From an uncultured Robinsoniella sp. (GTDB lineage Bacteria > Bacillota > Clostridia > Lachnospirales > Lachnospiraceae), in the NCBI GenBank assembly GCA_900539655.1, contig UQCR01000012.1, positions 1 through 64,000 of the forward strand: DNA of 64,000 nt. Reading direction: 5' to 3'. Shown piece after piece: positions 1 to 7,591 of the stretch (position 1 is its first letter; each line of letters begins with the position of its first letter). Both the position numbers and the translations under genes were made by a program. A model generated the notes under the pieces. That model did no database searches. It was not told the DNA's origin and was given only the letters and a program-made list of their open reading frames with translations.

Positions 1-126
1 CACAAAGTTGGTGTTCTCTTATTTTTCTTATATCCTACAAAAATTTTACGCTAGCTATCTAAAATTTAACTAATATTAAATTATTATGAACAAAATTTGA
101 ATAATTAAAAACTTTGATCTAAATTA

Positions 127-155
127 TTGACAAAATGATCGTCTGCTGGTATCAT
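127..155 (+). promoter_or_regulatory. Sigma-A type promoter of the DUF3800-associated RNA
   Basis: A TTGACA box (127-132) and a TATCAT box (150-155) are separated by exactly 17 bases. Nothing upstream in the window is coding. The transcript would start near 162 and run into the structured RNA and terminator that precede the DUF3800 gene. Confidence 0.75.
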
Positions 156-257
156 TTAATTGCAGGTAGAGATACGCTGTATACTCATGAAACCGAATTA
201 ACGTTTAAGCGACATGTAATGTCGTCGGACATGGGGCCGCCTATAGGCGGTTTTTTT
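156..257 (+). ncRNA. Structured small RNA upstream of DUF3800 gene (candidate DUF3800-type RNA motif)
   Basis: Between the promoter and the DUF3800 start lies a foldable RNA of about 95 nt. Visible pairings: 184-189 with 230-235 (six pairs, one G-U); after an A-rich internal loop, CCGA 193-196 with TCGG 225-228; inside these, CGACAT 210-215 with ATGTCG 219-224 around a three-base loop. An alternative hairpin, ATGTC 219-223 with GACAT 228-232, would compete with it. The RNA ends in an intrinsic terminator (CCGCC 237-241, GGCGG 246-250, seven T), 18 nt before the start codon. Several families of conserved RNAs preceding DUF3800 genes have been reported (DUF3800 RNA motifs). Membership here is inferred from position and shape, without a covariance search. 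It could be a free small RNA or an attenuator for the gene. Confidence 0.6.
237..257 (+). terminator. Intrinsic terminator before the DUF3800 gene
   Basis: CCGCC (237-241) pairs with GGCGG (246-250) across a TATA loop and is followed by seven T (251-257). Transcription from 127-155 should stop here unless antiterminated, so the gene at 276 depends on read-through or on another promoter. Confidence 0.8.
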
Positions 258-275
258 ATTACAGGGAGATAAATA

Positions 276-968
276 ATGGAGTTATTTGTATATACGGATG
301 AATCTGGCGTATTCGACAAAATACATAATCACATCTATGTATTTGGAGGAATTATACTGCTCGGAAAAGAAGAAAAGGATGCTACTTCTAGAAAATATAG
401 TAACGCAGAATCCAGTATAAGAAAAAAATGCAGGTATAATAAAAGTGATGAATTAAAAGCATGTTTGATTTCTAATTCTGAAAAAGGAAAATTATTCAGA
501 AGTTTAAACCAGTGTATAAAATTTGGAGTAGTTATAAATCAGAAATGTGTATTAGATAGAATTTTCGAAGGAAAGAAGGATAAACAACGTTATTTAGATT
601 ATGCGTATAAAATTGGCTTAAAACGTTGTTTGGAAAATCTTATACGGCAAAATATAATATCACATGATAAAGTTGATCAGCTTCATGTATTTGTGGATGA
701 GCATACAACCGCTACTAATGGGCGGTACGAATTAAGAGAAGGATTGGAACAAGAATTCAAAAATGGTACATATAACATGGAGTATGATAGAAGTTTTCCT
801 CCTGTTTTTTCGAATCTAAAAGGCGTGGATCTTCATTTTTGTAATTCTAAAAACGTACCGCTCATTAGAGCGGCTGATATAATTGCTAACAAAATATATT
901 TCGAAGCAATTAATGAAAAAGATAAAAATATACATAATAAAGTCTACTTAACTTATTTACCAAAGTAA
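276..968 (+). CDS. DUF3800 family protein
   Basis: A 230-residue protein with the two hallmarks of DUF3800: an N-terminal strand followed by DESG (residues 8-11), and a late RAADIIAN-type segment (near residue 203) whose Asp is conserved in the family. DUF3800 proteins are often phage- or island-borne; their biochemical role is not established, although their conserved acidic residues suggest a metal-dependent nuclease-like fold. The start has AGGGAGA six bases upstream. The gene is the only plus-strand gene at this end, is AT-rich compared with the phage structural genes, has its own RNA/promoter upstream and its own terminator downstream. It therefore looks like a self-contained moron or defence cargo rather than a phage structural gene. 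Confidence 0.8.
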   Translation: MELFVYTDESGVFDKIHNHIYVFGGIILLGKEEKDATSRKYSNAESSIRKKCRYNKSDELKACLISNSEKGKLFRSLNQCIKFGVVINQKCVLDRIFEGKKDKQRYLDYAYKIGLKRCLENLIRQNIISHDKVDQLHVFVDEHTTATNGRYELREGLEQEFKNGTYNMEYDRSFPPVFSNLKGVDLHFCNSKNVPLIRAADIIANKIYFEAINEKDKNIHNKVYLTYLPK

Positions 969-975
969 AAGTATT

Positions 976-1015
976 AATAGCGCTGAGGACGTCTAGCCCT
1001 TAGTGTTATTTTTTT
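976..1015 (+). terminator. Terminator of the DUF3800 gene
   Basis: A 13-pair hairpin (976-988 with 998-1010, three G-U pairs) is followed by a T run. A second perfect eight-pair hairpin (TTAAGGCG 1018-1025, CGCCTTAA 1039-1046) follows; it lacks a T run on either strand. The two lie between the convergent DUF3800 and endolysin genes. Confidence 0.7.
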
Positions 1016-1061
1016 GTTTAAGGCGCAGCTCTACGCCACGCCTTAAATAATTATTTATATT

Positions 1062-2585
1062 TTAAACTCTTGAAATATACTGTTCCGCTACAAACCCACT
1101 GTATTTCTTATCAATCAAAATCTGGTACCAGCCTGATTCCTTGTTGATAACATCTACCAGATTTCCTTTATTAAGCTTCGGATATCCCACAATATTTCCG
1201 TAGTTTTCTCCTGGCCCCTTGCGGACGTTTACGCCGTCCCCAGTGCACTTCCCTACCCAGATAGAATTGTCTGTTCCTTTAACAATAGCATCTAAACCGG
1301 ATCCTTTTATCTGCCTTACCAACATATCTGCATTCTTTTTATTAGAGAATGCACCACACTGAACTTTGAACTGTCCTGTTTCTTCCTTTATGATGGCATC
1401 GTATCCATTACTTTTAAGTGCCGTTACCTGCTTTTCTGCATATGCTTTGTTACTGTAACTGCCAGCCTGCACTTTATACGTACCGGTTTGCTCCGGTTCT
1501 GGTTGTGGCGCTGGTGCCGGTTTAGGCTGCTCTTCTTTTATACCTGTAATAGCCTCCAGGATATTTAATATCTTGCTGCCATATCCGCTGCCTGCAGCCC
1601 AGCCTTTGCCTTTTGGGTTTTCCTGGATACCCAGCCATTCTATGTATTCTGCACAGCCTCTTTCTACGTATTGGAACCTTGGGTCTACACATTCTTTGCT
1701 TAGTGGCTCAGCGCAGGCGTATGCTTTAAGGTGCTGGATCTGCGCCCGGATACCGGTCTTTGTGTTGGGGAAGGAATTACCTTTCATACCGTTTGCTGTA
1801 ACCCCCATGCCGCAGAAATTGTTCTGATCCAACGTAACGGCACTGTCTCTAAATGTAAAATTCCCCGTCTCCAGGCAGCTTTGTGCAAATGCGATATCTC
1901 CCCGGATGCTTTCTGCCTTGCCCTCCTGGATGTACTGCGGAACCATATCAAGAACGGATTGTGCCACGCTGGGGTTTTTGGATCGAATATACTTGTGCAT
2001 CTGCTCTACTGTAGCAACTGCTTTTCCGGTAATCTTAGTACCGGATGCACTCGAACTTCCTCCGAGAGACTTTTTGAATACCTGCCAGGCAGATTCGTTT
2101 AAAACATAGGGGTTGGGACAGATCTTCCCATTCACATCATAGTGGCGGATAACCCGGTCAACTGGAATCCCATATTTTTGCATCAGCATCTTTGTTAATT
2201 CTATGGTTGCTCTTACTGTAGCATCTTCGTAATACCAATCCTGGTCATTGGCATTCATTGTGGCAGTACTCCGTTTCCGGACACACATCTCTATATTTAA
2301 AGTATTGTAGTTATTGGCCTTGCCGTAGAATGCTCCGCCGCCGCTTCCCTGTCTGCCTCCTCCTACGCTCCATGCTCCGTTGCAGTCTTCCACACTCTGC
2401 CAAACCTCTCCTGAAAAACCTACATAGTAGTGTGCACTGGCTCCTACATCTCCGCTTGCATAATAAATGCAGTTTGCTTCTGCTCCGCCCAGGGCGCCGA
2501 CATAGTGTATAACAATGTATTGTATCCCCTGCCCATTTCTACCGTTGTAATGGTTGAACGGGGTTATTTTCTTATTTATCTGCAT
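1062..2585 (-). CDS. Phage endolysin: N-acetylmuramoyl-L-alanine amidase with glucosaminidase-like, SPOR and SH3 domains
   Basis: This peptidoglycan hydrolase for host lysis has 507 residues from the preferred ATG at 2585. That ATG follows AAAGGGTAGG; the longer frame would begin with a TTG at 2606. Domains in order: amidase_2 (about 5-165; zinc-ligand candidates in IVIHYVG and VIRHYDVNGKICPNP); a glucosaminidase-like domain (about 190-345, with FAQSCLETGNF and NNFCGMG); a linker of Pro and Glu; a SPOR-type repeat (about 365-435, two TGxxKVQxGxxSNK units); and a C-terminal bacterial SH3 domain (about 440-507, VNVRKGPGENYG). No signal peptide is visible, as expected for a holin-dependent lysin. 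The holin is directly upstream. Combining two catalytic and two wall-binding modules is generous for a phage lysin, but it is clear from the motifs. Confidence 0.9.
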   Translation of the reverse strand: MQINKKITPFNHYNGRNGQGIQYIVIHYVGALGGAEANCIYYASGDVGASAHYYVGFSGEVWQSVEDCNGAWSVGGGRQGSGGGAFYGKANNYNTLNIEMCVRKRSTATMNANDQDWYYEDATVRATIELTKMLMQKYGIPVDRVIRHYDVNGKICPNPYVLNESAWQVFKKSLGGSSSASGTKITGKAVATVEQMHKYIRSKNPSVAQSVLDMVPQYIQEGKAESIRGDIAFAQSCLETGNFTFRDSAVTLDQNNFCGMGVTANGMKGNSFPNTKTGIRAQIQHLKAYACAEPLSKECVDPRFQYVERGCAEYIEWLGIQENPKGKGWAAGSGYGSKILNILEAITGIKEEQPKPAPAPQPEPEQTGTYKVQAGSYSNKAYAEKQVTALKSNGYDAIIKEETGQFKVQCGAFSNKKNADMLVRQIKGSGLDAIVKGTDNSIWVGKCTGDGVNVRKGPGENYGNIVGYPKLNKGNLVDVINKESGWYQILIDKKYSGFVAEQYISRV

Positions 2586-2620
2586 AATGTTACCTACCCT
2601 TTCCAAAAGAAAGAGAGCGA

Positions 2621-2905
2621 TTACTCGCCCCCTGATTTATTGATGATCTTTGTAAATGCCTGGTGTAATCCTGTACTTGCTAATCCTGTAAACGCTCCAT
2701 ACACAACGGTTTCTAACCCTATTGGAGTATTTGCCAGTCCTGCCGATACGCATGCCAGAACAGCCCCCAGCACTGCCAGAATCGTTGGTATGTACTGGTT
2801 ACTTACCTTTTCCAGCAAGGTTATGTGCTTAATGCAGTAACCTACGATTAAACATGCTACTAAAACTACTGGGATATAATAATCCTGTATAAATCCTAAA
2901 TCCAT
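2621..2905 (-). CDS. Phage holin (holin superfamily V type)
   Basis: A 94-residue membrane protein with two to three hydrophobic segments (about 9-28, 38-58 and 66-82) and the family-typical QYIPTILAVLGAVLACVS and YGAFTGLASTGLHQAF stretches. It would form the membrane lesions that release the endolysin encoded 35 bases downstream. The start is preceded by GAGAGGTAATACT. Order XhlA-like protein, holin, lysin is standard for Firmicutes siphophages. Confidence 0.88.
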   Translation of the reverse strand: MDLGFIQDYYIPVVLVACLIVGYCIKHITLLEKVSNQYIPTILAVLGAVLACVSAGLANTPIGLETVVYGAFTGLASTGLHQAFTKIINKSGGE

Positions 2906-2921
2906 AGTATTACCTCTCTTC

Positions 2922-3236
2922 TTATAAGTATTGAGCTGCCATGAAGATCAGCCCGGTTGCCAGTGCCCCAGATATAACAGAAACTATGGTCGTGAACGCT
3001 GTCTTCTTTGCACTGTTCCAACGTTCTGCCGGCTCATTTTCCAGTTTCTGCAGCCGGTCTCCCTGCTTCTTCTGTTCTTCCATCATCGTTTTCATGTTCA
3101 ATGCCAATTCTTTAACGGACATTGCAAGTTCCTGTATACTCTTTTGCTGTTCTTCCAGATCTGTTGTCCGGTGCTTCAATGATCCGATCTCTTTTCCATA
3201 TTCGGCAATCCTTACTGCCACTTCTTCGTCATTCAT
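2922..3236 (-). CDS. Haemolysin XhlA-like membrane-anchored coiled-coil protein
   Basis: A 104-residue protein with a charged coiled coil (about 10-75, rich in Glu, Lys, Leu heptads) and one C-terminal membrane helix (about 82-103). This is the architecture of the XhlA/holin-associated family encoded beside holins in Bacillus and Clostridium prophages, where it assists lysis. AAAGGTAGG lies upstream of the ATG. It is the first gene of the lysis cassette, after the terminator that follows the tail appendage gene. Confidence 0.75.
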   Translation of the reverse strand: MNDEEVAVRIAEYGKEIGSLKHRTTDLEEQQKSIQELAMSVKELALNMKTMMEEQKKQGDRLQKLENEPAERWNSAKKTAFTTIVSVISGALATGLIFMAAQYL

Positions 3237-3264
3237 TTGTTATACCTACCTTTCCTGATTTTGT

Positions 3265-3290
3265 GTAAAATAAAAAGACCTTTCGGCCTT
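3265..3290 (-). terminator. Terminator after the tail appendage genes
   Basis: On the minus strand AAGGCC (3290-3285) pairs with GGTCTT (3280-3275) around a GAAA loop, followed by a T-rich run. It overlaps the stop of the gene at 3289 and separates structural from lysis genes, so lysis expression may depend on read-through. Confidence 0.75.
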
Positions 3291-4239
3291 ATGCATGTAT
3301 TGTACCATCAGTGCGATATGATATCTGACCACGTATCCACCAACTGGCACCCAATGCCGCCATAGGGGTTAACGTGAACGAATTTGTATATGTAGAACAT
3401 GAGTACGAAATCTGAGTTCCAGTACCTAATACACTGAATCTACCATCAAAATCACTTGTAGGAGTATAATAGTTAGTAAATCTTAGAGCTGTATTCACGG
3501 GAACAGCTGTACATTGGAAGCTAATGTCAGCAAAGCATCTATCACCAATTACTTGTTGATAGCATAAATTCCTAGTTATATAACTAGAACTAGAGCTGGC
3601 AAAATTTAAAGTGCCTCCAACTGTAGGAGAGAATGCACCTGAATACGTAACCCACTGGCTCCATGATTTATTATAGCACCCTCTAATATTCACTAACCTG
3701 CCAGTATAATCAGTCATTGTCTGAGTTAGCAAGCCTTGATTTTCCATAACATCAAGCCACCCCGTTAACTGTGATCCTGGACCATTCGTAAATGTTTCGC
3801 CATTGCGATGTATTACATATTTACCAGGAACAATATAATCATTGAAATTAAATGAGTTAAAATAATCCTGTGCAATACCAGCCTGATTCAAAGATCCAAT
3901 TACCTGCCATCTGCTACTGTAATATACGAAGCTAACGATATCATTCGCTTGTATTGCACCGATGGACAATGGTTTGTTATTATAATAAATCGGCTTGGCT
4001 CCTGTAGATGATACATTCAGCGTACTATTAGCTGTATTTATGGTATACCCAAATCTTATTGTTATGACGGTACCAGTAACCAATGTTTTTATACCCGATA
4101 TTGATACCGTTTTCGCTGCTGTTGTACTACCTGTTCCACAATATGCCCACCCATTTACATTGGATGCCGCTCTAGTGTCTGCATATCCTTTTGTTTTGTC
4201 CCATAGCCTTCTAAGTCCGTCATCATCTAAATATCCCAT
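3289..4239 (-). CDS. Tail appendage / receptor-binding protein with pyocin-knob-like domain
   Basis: A 316-residue putative host-recognition protein. The first 16 residues (MGYLDDDGLRRLWDKTK type) nearly repeat those of the next protein upstream (4252-5649), which suggests a shared particle-docking segment. The middle (about 125-200) has the pattern seen in pyocin-knob and tail-fibre domains: FNDYIVPGKYVI, then LDVMENQG, then a Gln/Trp motif near KSWSQWVTY. The C-terminal part is Thr/Ser/Gly/Tyr-rich and beta-predicted, as in receptor-binding tips. AAGGTGGTG precedes the ATG. Specificity cannot be read from the sequence. Confidence 0.7.
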   Translation of the reverse strand: MGYLDDDGLRRLWDKTKGYADTRAASNVNGWAYCGTGSTTAAKTVSISGIKTLVTGTVITIRFGYTINTANSTLNVSSTGAKPIYYNNKPLSIGAIQANDIVSFVYYSSRWQVIGSLNQAGIAQDYFNSFNFNDYIVPGKYVIHRNGETFTNGPGSQLTGWLDVMENQGLLTQTMTDYTGRLVNIRGCYNKSWSQWVTYSGAFSPTVGGTLNFASSSSSYITRNLCYQQVIGDRCFADISFQCTAVPVNTALRFTNYYTPTSDFDGRFSVLGTGTQISYSCSTYTNSFTLTPMAALGASWWIRGQISYRTDGTIHA

Positions 4240-4251
4240 TCTTTCACCACC

Positions 4252-5649
4252 TTACGCACAAATCGTATCTATCTGAGCATTTGTAATAGATGTAATAGTA
4301 AATATTTCACCTAAACTATCCCATTTGCTACCATCCCAGGCAACATTGGCTCCGGCAGCTCCGTAAATGGACGGGGCTACAATATTGTAAACATCTCCAG
4401 TTGTTTGCCCGGTTGTTGGAAGTTTCGATGCATCCGCTACAGAACCTTTGTATTTGTACATTCCTACAATATCGGCTTTTAAGGCATATGTGCTGGCTGC
4501 CCCAAATGAAGCTAATTTATTCTTTTCTGTAGTAGTATAGTCGTTTGTAGATAGCCCCTTTCCTGCTTGCTTATCAACCTTTGCATTCCAGGTATCCCTT
4601 TGCACATCGGTTATAAATCTATGTGTGGTATCTTCCACGATCATAGTTGCGGGATGTGTGGATGGATGGACATAATTAGACAATCCGGCCAGTTTACTCT
4701 TCTCAGATTCAGACATACAATATGATCTAACCCATCCAATCCATGAAGACTCTAATGTTTCTGATCCCGATGTTGGCCCATTTTGTCTATAATATATCTC
4801 ACATTTTTGAAAATCATCAAATACGATCACTTCTTGGGTTACTAGATTATATACAACATTATCTCTTGTGTATTCCCCAACCTTTTTAATTAATACAGTC
4901 AGGTCCTTAGTAAGTGGACTGGCAACTGGTGATCCTGTTACCGAACATCCTGTTTTAAATTGGTGGTATCCAGGTTCTAAAAGTGTACTTAAATTTACAG
5001 AGCTCTCATTTCTATTATACAAATTCATTTTCTCATTTAATGCGTTTTTTGTAGCTGTTGATATGGGTTTATTCATATCGCTAGTATTATCGACACTTCC
5101 CAGACCTACCATTGATTTCGTTAATGTCTGCCAGGAGAATGTCCCCGCTGTCGATCCGGCAATTAATGCTTTTCCATTATTTGTCGTGCCGGTTGCCGGC
5201 ACATGCATATTTCCATCCGTAGTCAAATGAACATATTTGTTTGCACCTGTCTCCACCCCGTCCAGCTTCGCCTTATCCGCTGCGCTCATTAATCCGGCGG
5301 CTGATCCTGTAGCCGGATTATAGGTTGTATTCGTAGAAGTAATCGTAACTTTGTCTGTTGCTGCATCCGGTGTTAAGGTAATGTTGGCGCCTGCCGCCAA
5401 AGTAAGCACATCTAATTTCTGGTCAGCGCTTAGCGTAGTACCGCCTACAAGTACATGTGAAAAAGCATTTTGGTTTACCTCTGCCCCAGATGCTACCCCT
5501 GCAAGCTTATCTTTTTCTGCGGTAGTGTAATCATTTGTCGATAATCCTTTTCCGGCAATTTTATCTACCTTATTCGCTACTGTATTTGTTATTAATGTTT
5601 TTATTTTGTTCCATAAATAAAGAAGTCCATTATCGTCTAAATATGCCAT
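4252..5649 (-). CDS. Tail fibre / appendage protein with internal repeats
   Basis: A 465-residue protein carrying repeated phage-fibre units: copies of VDKIAGKGLSTNDYTTAEKD-type segments near residues 28 and 367, TAEKDKLAGV/SAADKAKLDGV trimer-forming motifs, and an AGLMSAADKAKLDG unit near 115. These are hallmarks of baseplate or tail fibres in Lachnospiraceae and Clostridium phages. The N-terminus matches that of the following appendage gene. The C-terminus (ITNAQIDTIC) resembles the C-terminus of the tail endopeptidase-like protein just upstream (ITNTEIENIC). GAAGGAGAAAAGAT precedes the ATG. Confidence 0.75.
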   Translation of the reverse strand: MAYLDDNGLLYLWNKIKTLITNTVANKVDKIAGKGLSTNDYTTAEKDKLAGVASGAEVNQNAFSHVLVGGTTLSADQKLDVLTLAAGANITLTPDAATDKVTITSTNTTYNPATGSAAGLMSAADKAKLDGVETGANKYVHLTTDGNMHVPATGTTNNGKALIAGSTAGTFSWQTLTKSMVGLGSVDNTSDMNKPISTATKNALNEKMNLYNRNESSVNLSTLLEPGYHQFKTGCSVTGSPVASPLTKDLTVLIKKVGEYTRDNVVYNLVTQEVIVFDDFQKCEIYYRQNGPTSGSETLESSWIGWVRSYCMSESEKSKLAGLSNYVHPSTHPATMIVEDTTHRFITDVQRDTWNAKVDKQAGKGLSTNDYTTTEKNKLASFGAASTYALKADIVGMYKYKGSVADASKLPTTGQTTGDVYNIVAPSIYGAAGANVAWDGSKWDSLGEIFTITSITNAQIDTICA

Positions 5650-5662
5650 ATCTTTTCTCCTT

Positions 5663-6793
5663 CTATCTGCATATATTTTCTATTTCCGTGTTTGTAATTT
5701 TCTCTACTGCGTATGCATCAATGCCCTCAATTTGCCCTGCTGGAAGTCCTTTTACTCTAGGGCCGATAAGAATACCGTTTCCATCTGTAACATTTCCGAC
5801 GCAAGCCGCTGATGAAAACAGTTTTTTTTGCATTTCTGCAAACGAAAGTGTTGTATTACATATTTCACATTCATTTTTCTCAGGATGATCGCAATATTCA
5901 ATTGTCTTAACAATTTTCTGTTTTTCCTCAACTTCACTATCCGGATCTATGAGTGTAATAATCCCACCAACAGCAAATTCAAGTAATTCACAACCCTTTT
6001 GCATTTTTGCAAAGTCAATTACTTTAGCTTTATAAGCCCTGCGTGGTTTAGATAATTCTTTTAACTTATATATTGCATCCTCCTTTAAAGACAGAGCATC
6101 CGTATAGTTCGTATCTTCCCATATAAGTGTTTTCTTTTTATCTGAATATTGATAATTGGTTAAATAATTCAGACCATTATTTACACCCTCAATTGTTAAT
6201 CCGTTTTCTCCTATAGGAAGAATATGCGTATAAAAATCATAGCTGTCAATGGTTGTATTTAATTCTATTAGATTCACTCCTTTTATAAAGCGTACGCCGT
6301 TATCATTTCCTGAATCTTCTATCAGATATACTATTTTATTAATGGTATCCCACTTAATTTCGCATATAAAAGCTTCTTTTATTTTCTCAAATATATTATA
6401 GACGCTTACATTGATTAAAGATATATTACGCTTTTTCGAAGAATAAAATGATTCGCATTTCCAGCTCGTTCCTACAAGTGCAGCTTCGGCACAAGATTGA
6501 GCTGTTACATTTTTTTTATCAAAACTTTGCCACGCACTTCCTTCCAAGTCTTCTAAATTTAATTTAGCAGTTATATTAAACATTGAACCACTAGGAGCTA
6601 TCTGTTTAATTGTAAACTCATCTTTATCAGTTTGAATGTAAAATTCATTCATAATTTTAACTGGGTTATTTTTAGGCAAAGCAAAAGTAAGAACTTTCCC
6701 ACCCATCTCCAGTACACTCTCCACTTTAACATTTGTGCAACCTTGCAGATAAGCAATGAGTGTTTTGTTTTTATCAAATAATTTCAGCATCAT
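5663..6793 (-). CDS. Tail-associated protein, prophage tail endopeptidase (Tal-like) family
   Basis: A 376-residue baseplate hub candidate. It begins with the family-typical MLKLFDKNKTLIAYLQGCT and contains the DxYDFYTHILPIGENG segment of phage minor structural proteins (Tal N-terminal region). The hub would connect the distal tail protein to the fibres and may carry peptidoglycan- or peptide-cutting activity, but no catalytic residues can be assigned here and the protein lacks the long C-terminal extension of larger Tal proteins. Its C-terminal ITNTEIENIC motif recurs in the next protein. AGGAGGTATAGAT precedes the tandem ATG codons. Confidence 0.78.
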   Translation of the reverse strand: MMLKLFDKNKTLIAYLQGCTNVKVESVLEMGGKVLTFALPKNNPVKIMNEFYIQTDKDEFTIKQIAPSGSMFNITAKLNLEDLEGSAWQSFDKKNVTAQSCAEAALVGTSWKCESFYSSKKRNISLINVSVYNIFEKIKEAFICEIKWDTINKIVYLIEDSGNDNGVRFIKGVNLIELNTTIDSYDFYTHILPIGENGLTIEGVNNGLNYLTNYQYSDKKKTLIWEDTNYTDALSLKEDAIYKLKELSKPRRAYKAKVIDFAKMQKGCELLEFAVGGIITLIDPDSEVEEKQKIVKTIEYCDHPEKNECEICNTTLSFAEMQKKLFSSAACVGNVTDGNGILIGPRVKGLPAGQIEGIDAYAVEKITNTEIENICR

Positions 6794-6811
6794 ATCTATA
6801 CCTCCTGATAT

Positions 6812-7591
6812 CTATAATAAAAGTAACTTATAGGTGAAATTTACAGCTACTGCTGTGCTAGATGTAATGCTTATACTTGATGTCCCCTGCCTTATCTGTG
6901 GTATGCCATGCATGTCAACAATATCAAATCCTGGTGCTATAGTACCTGTGTTTATATTTTCCCTTTTTACAACTCCCGTACATCCATCTATAGTAAACTT
7001 ATATACATGATCATAAGGAAAAACATTCTTCAACATTGATATTATAATATCTTGATCTTCTCCTGTTTTTTCATCTTGTATCACACCTTTTATGCAAATT
7101 ATAGTATCTTTAGTAGTTACATAGGTTCCACTTAATTCAATTAATACAGGAGCATCTACTCCACTGTCATTATTAACAGTCGATTTAATCGGGTCACCTG
7201 GCGTTACCATATATTCACGCCATCCATGCTGCGAATATTCATATCCTGTTAATTCCAATTGAAGTGTGTGAAACCTATTAATACTAGGCTCTTTACGATC
7301 AACATTTGTTAATACACAACTAAATGCAGAATCGACACCATCAAACACAATTTCAGATGGTTTTGTCAACAAACCTATCAATTTTGATGCTTTTACATAA
7401 ATATCATTTCTGTTTTTACCCTTAATCATAAGTACTACGTTGTATTTTTTAAGTCCAATATTACTTGGAGTCAAATGTGGTAGATTTAAATTCTCTTGCC
7501 ATTCGCTTTGTCCACTAAATGCGCAATGCCCTTGAACAATTGACCACTGTTGCGCACCATAGAAAGCTATAGGTGTTCCGTTTATTGTCAT
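6812..7591 (-). CDS. Distal tail protein (Dit-like)
   Basis: A 259-residue protein in the invariable position between tape measure and hub. It starts with a short strand-rich segment (MTINGTPIAFYGA) and has the LIGLLTKPSEIVFDG stretch and the alternating beta pattern of Dit proteins, which form the hexameric adaptor at the tail tip. Its ATG overlaps the tape-measure stop (TAATG at 7593-7589), so translation is coupled. Confidence 0.78.
   Translation of the reverse strand: MTINGTPIAFYGAQQWSIVQGHCAFSGQSEWQENLNLPHLTPSNIGLKKYNVVLMIKGKNRNDIYVKASKLIGLLTKPSEIVFDGVDSAFSCVLTNVDRKEPSINRFHTLQLELTGYEYSQHGWREYMVTPGDPIKSTVNNDSGVDAPVLIELSGTYVTTKDTIICIKGVIQDEKTGEDQDIIISMLKNVFPYDHVYKFTIDGCTGVVKRENINTGTIAPGFDIVDMHGIPQIRQGTSSISITSSTAVAVNFTYKLLLL

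Noticed and set aside
3289..5649. Diversity-generating retroelement target in the appendage genes
   Set aside because: No reverse transcriptase gene or template/variable repeat pair is present in the window.
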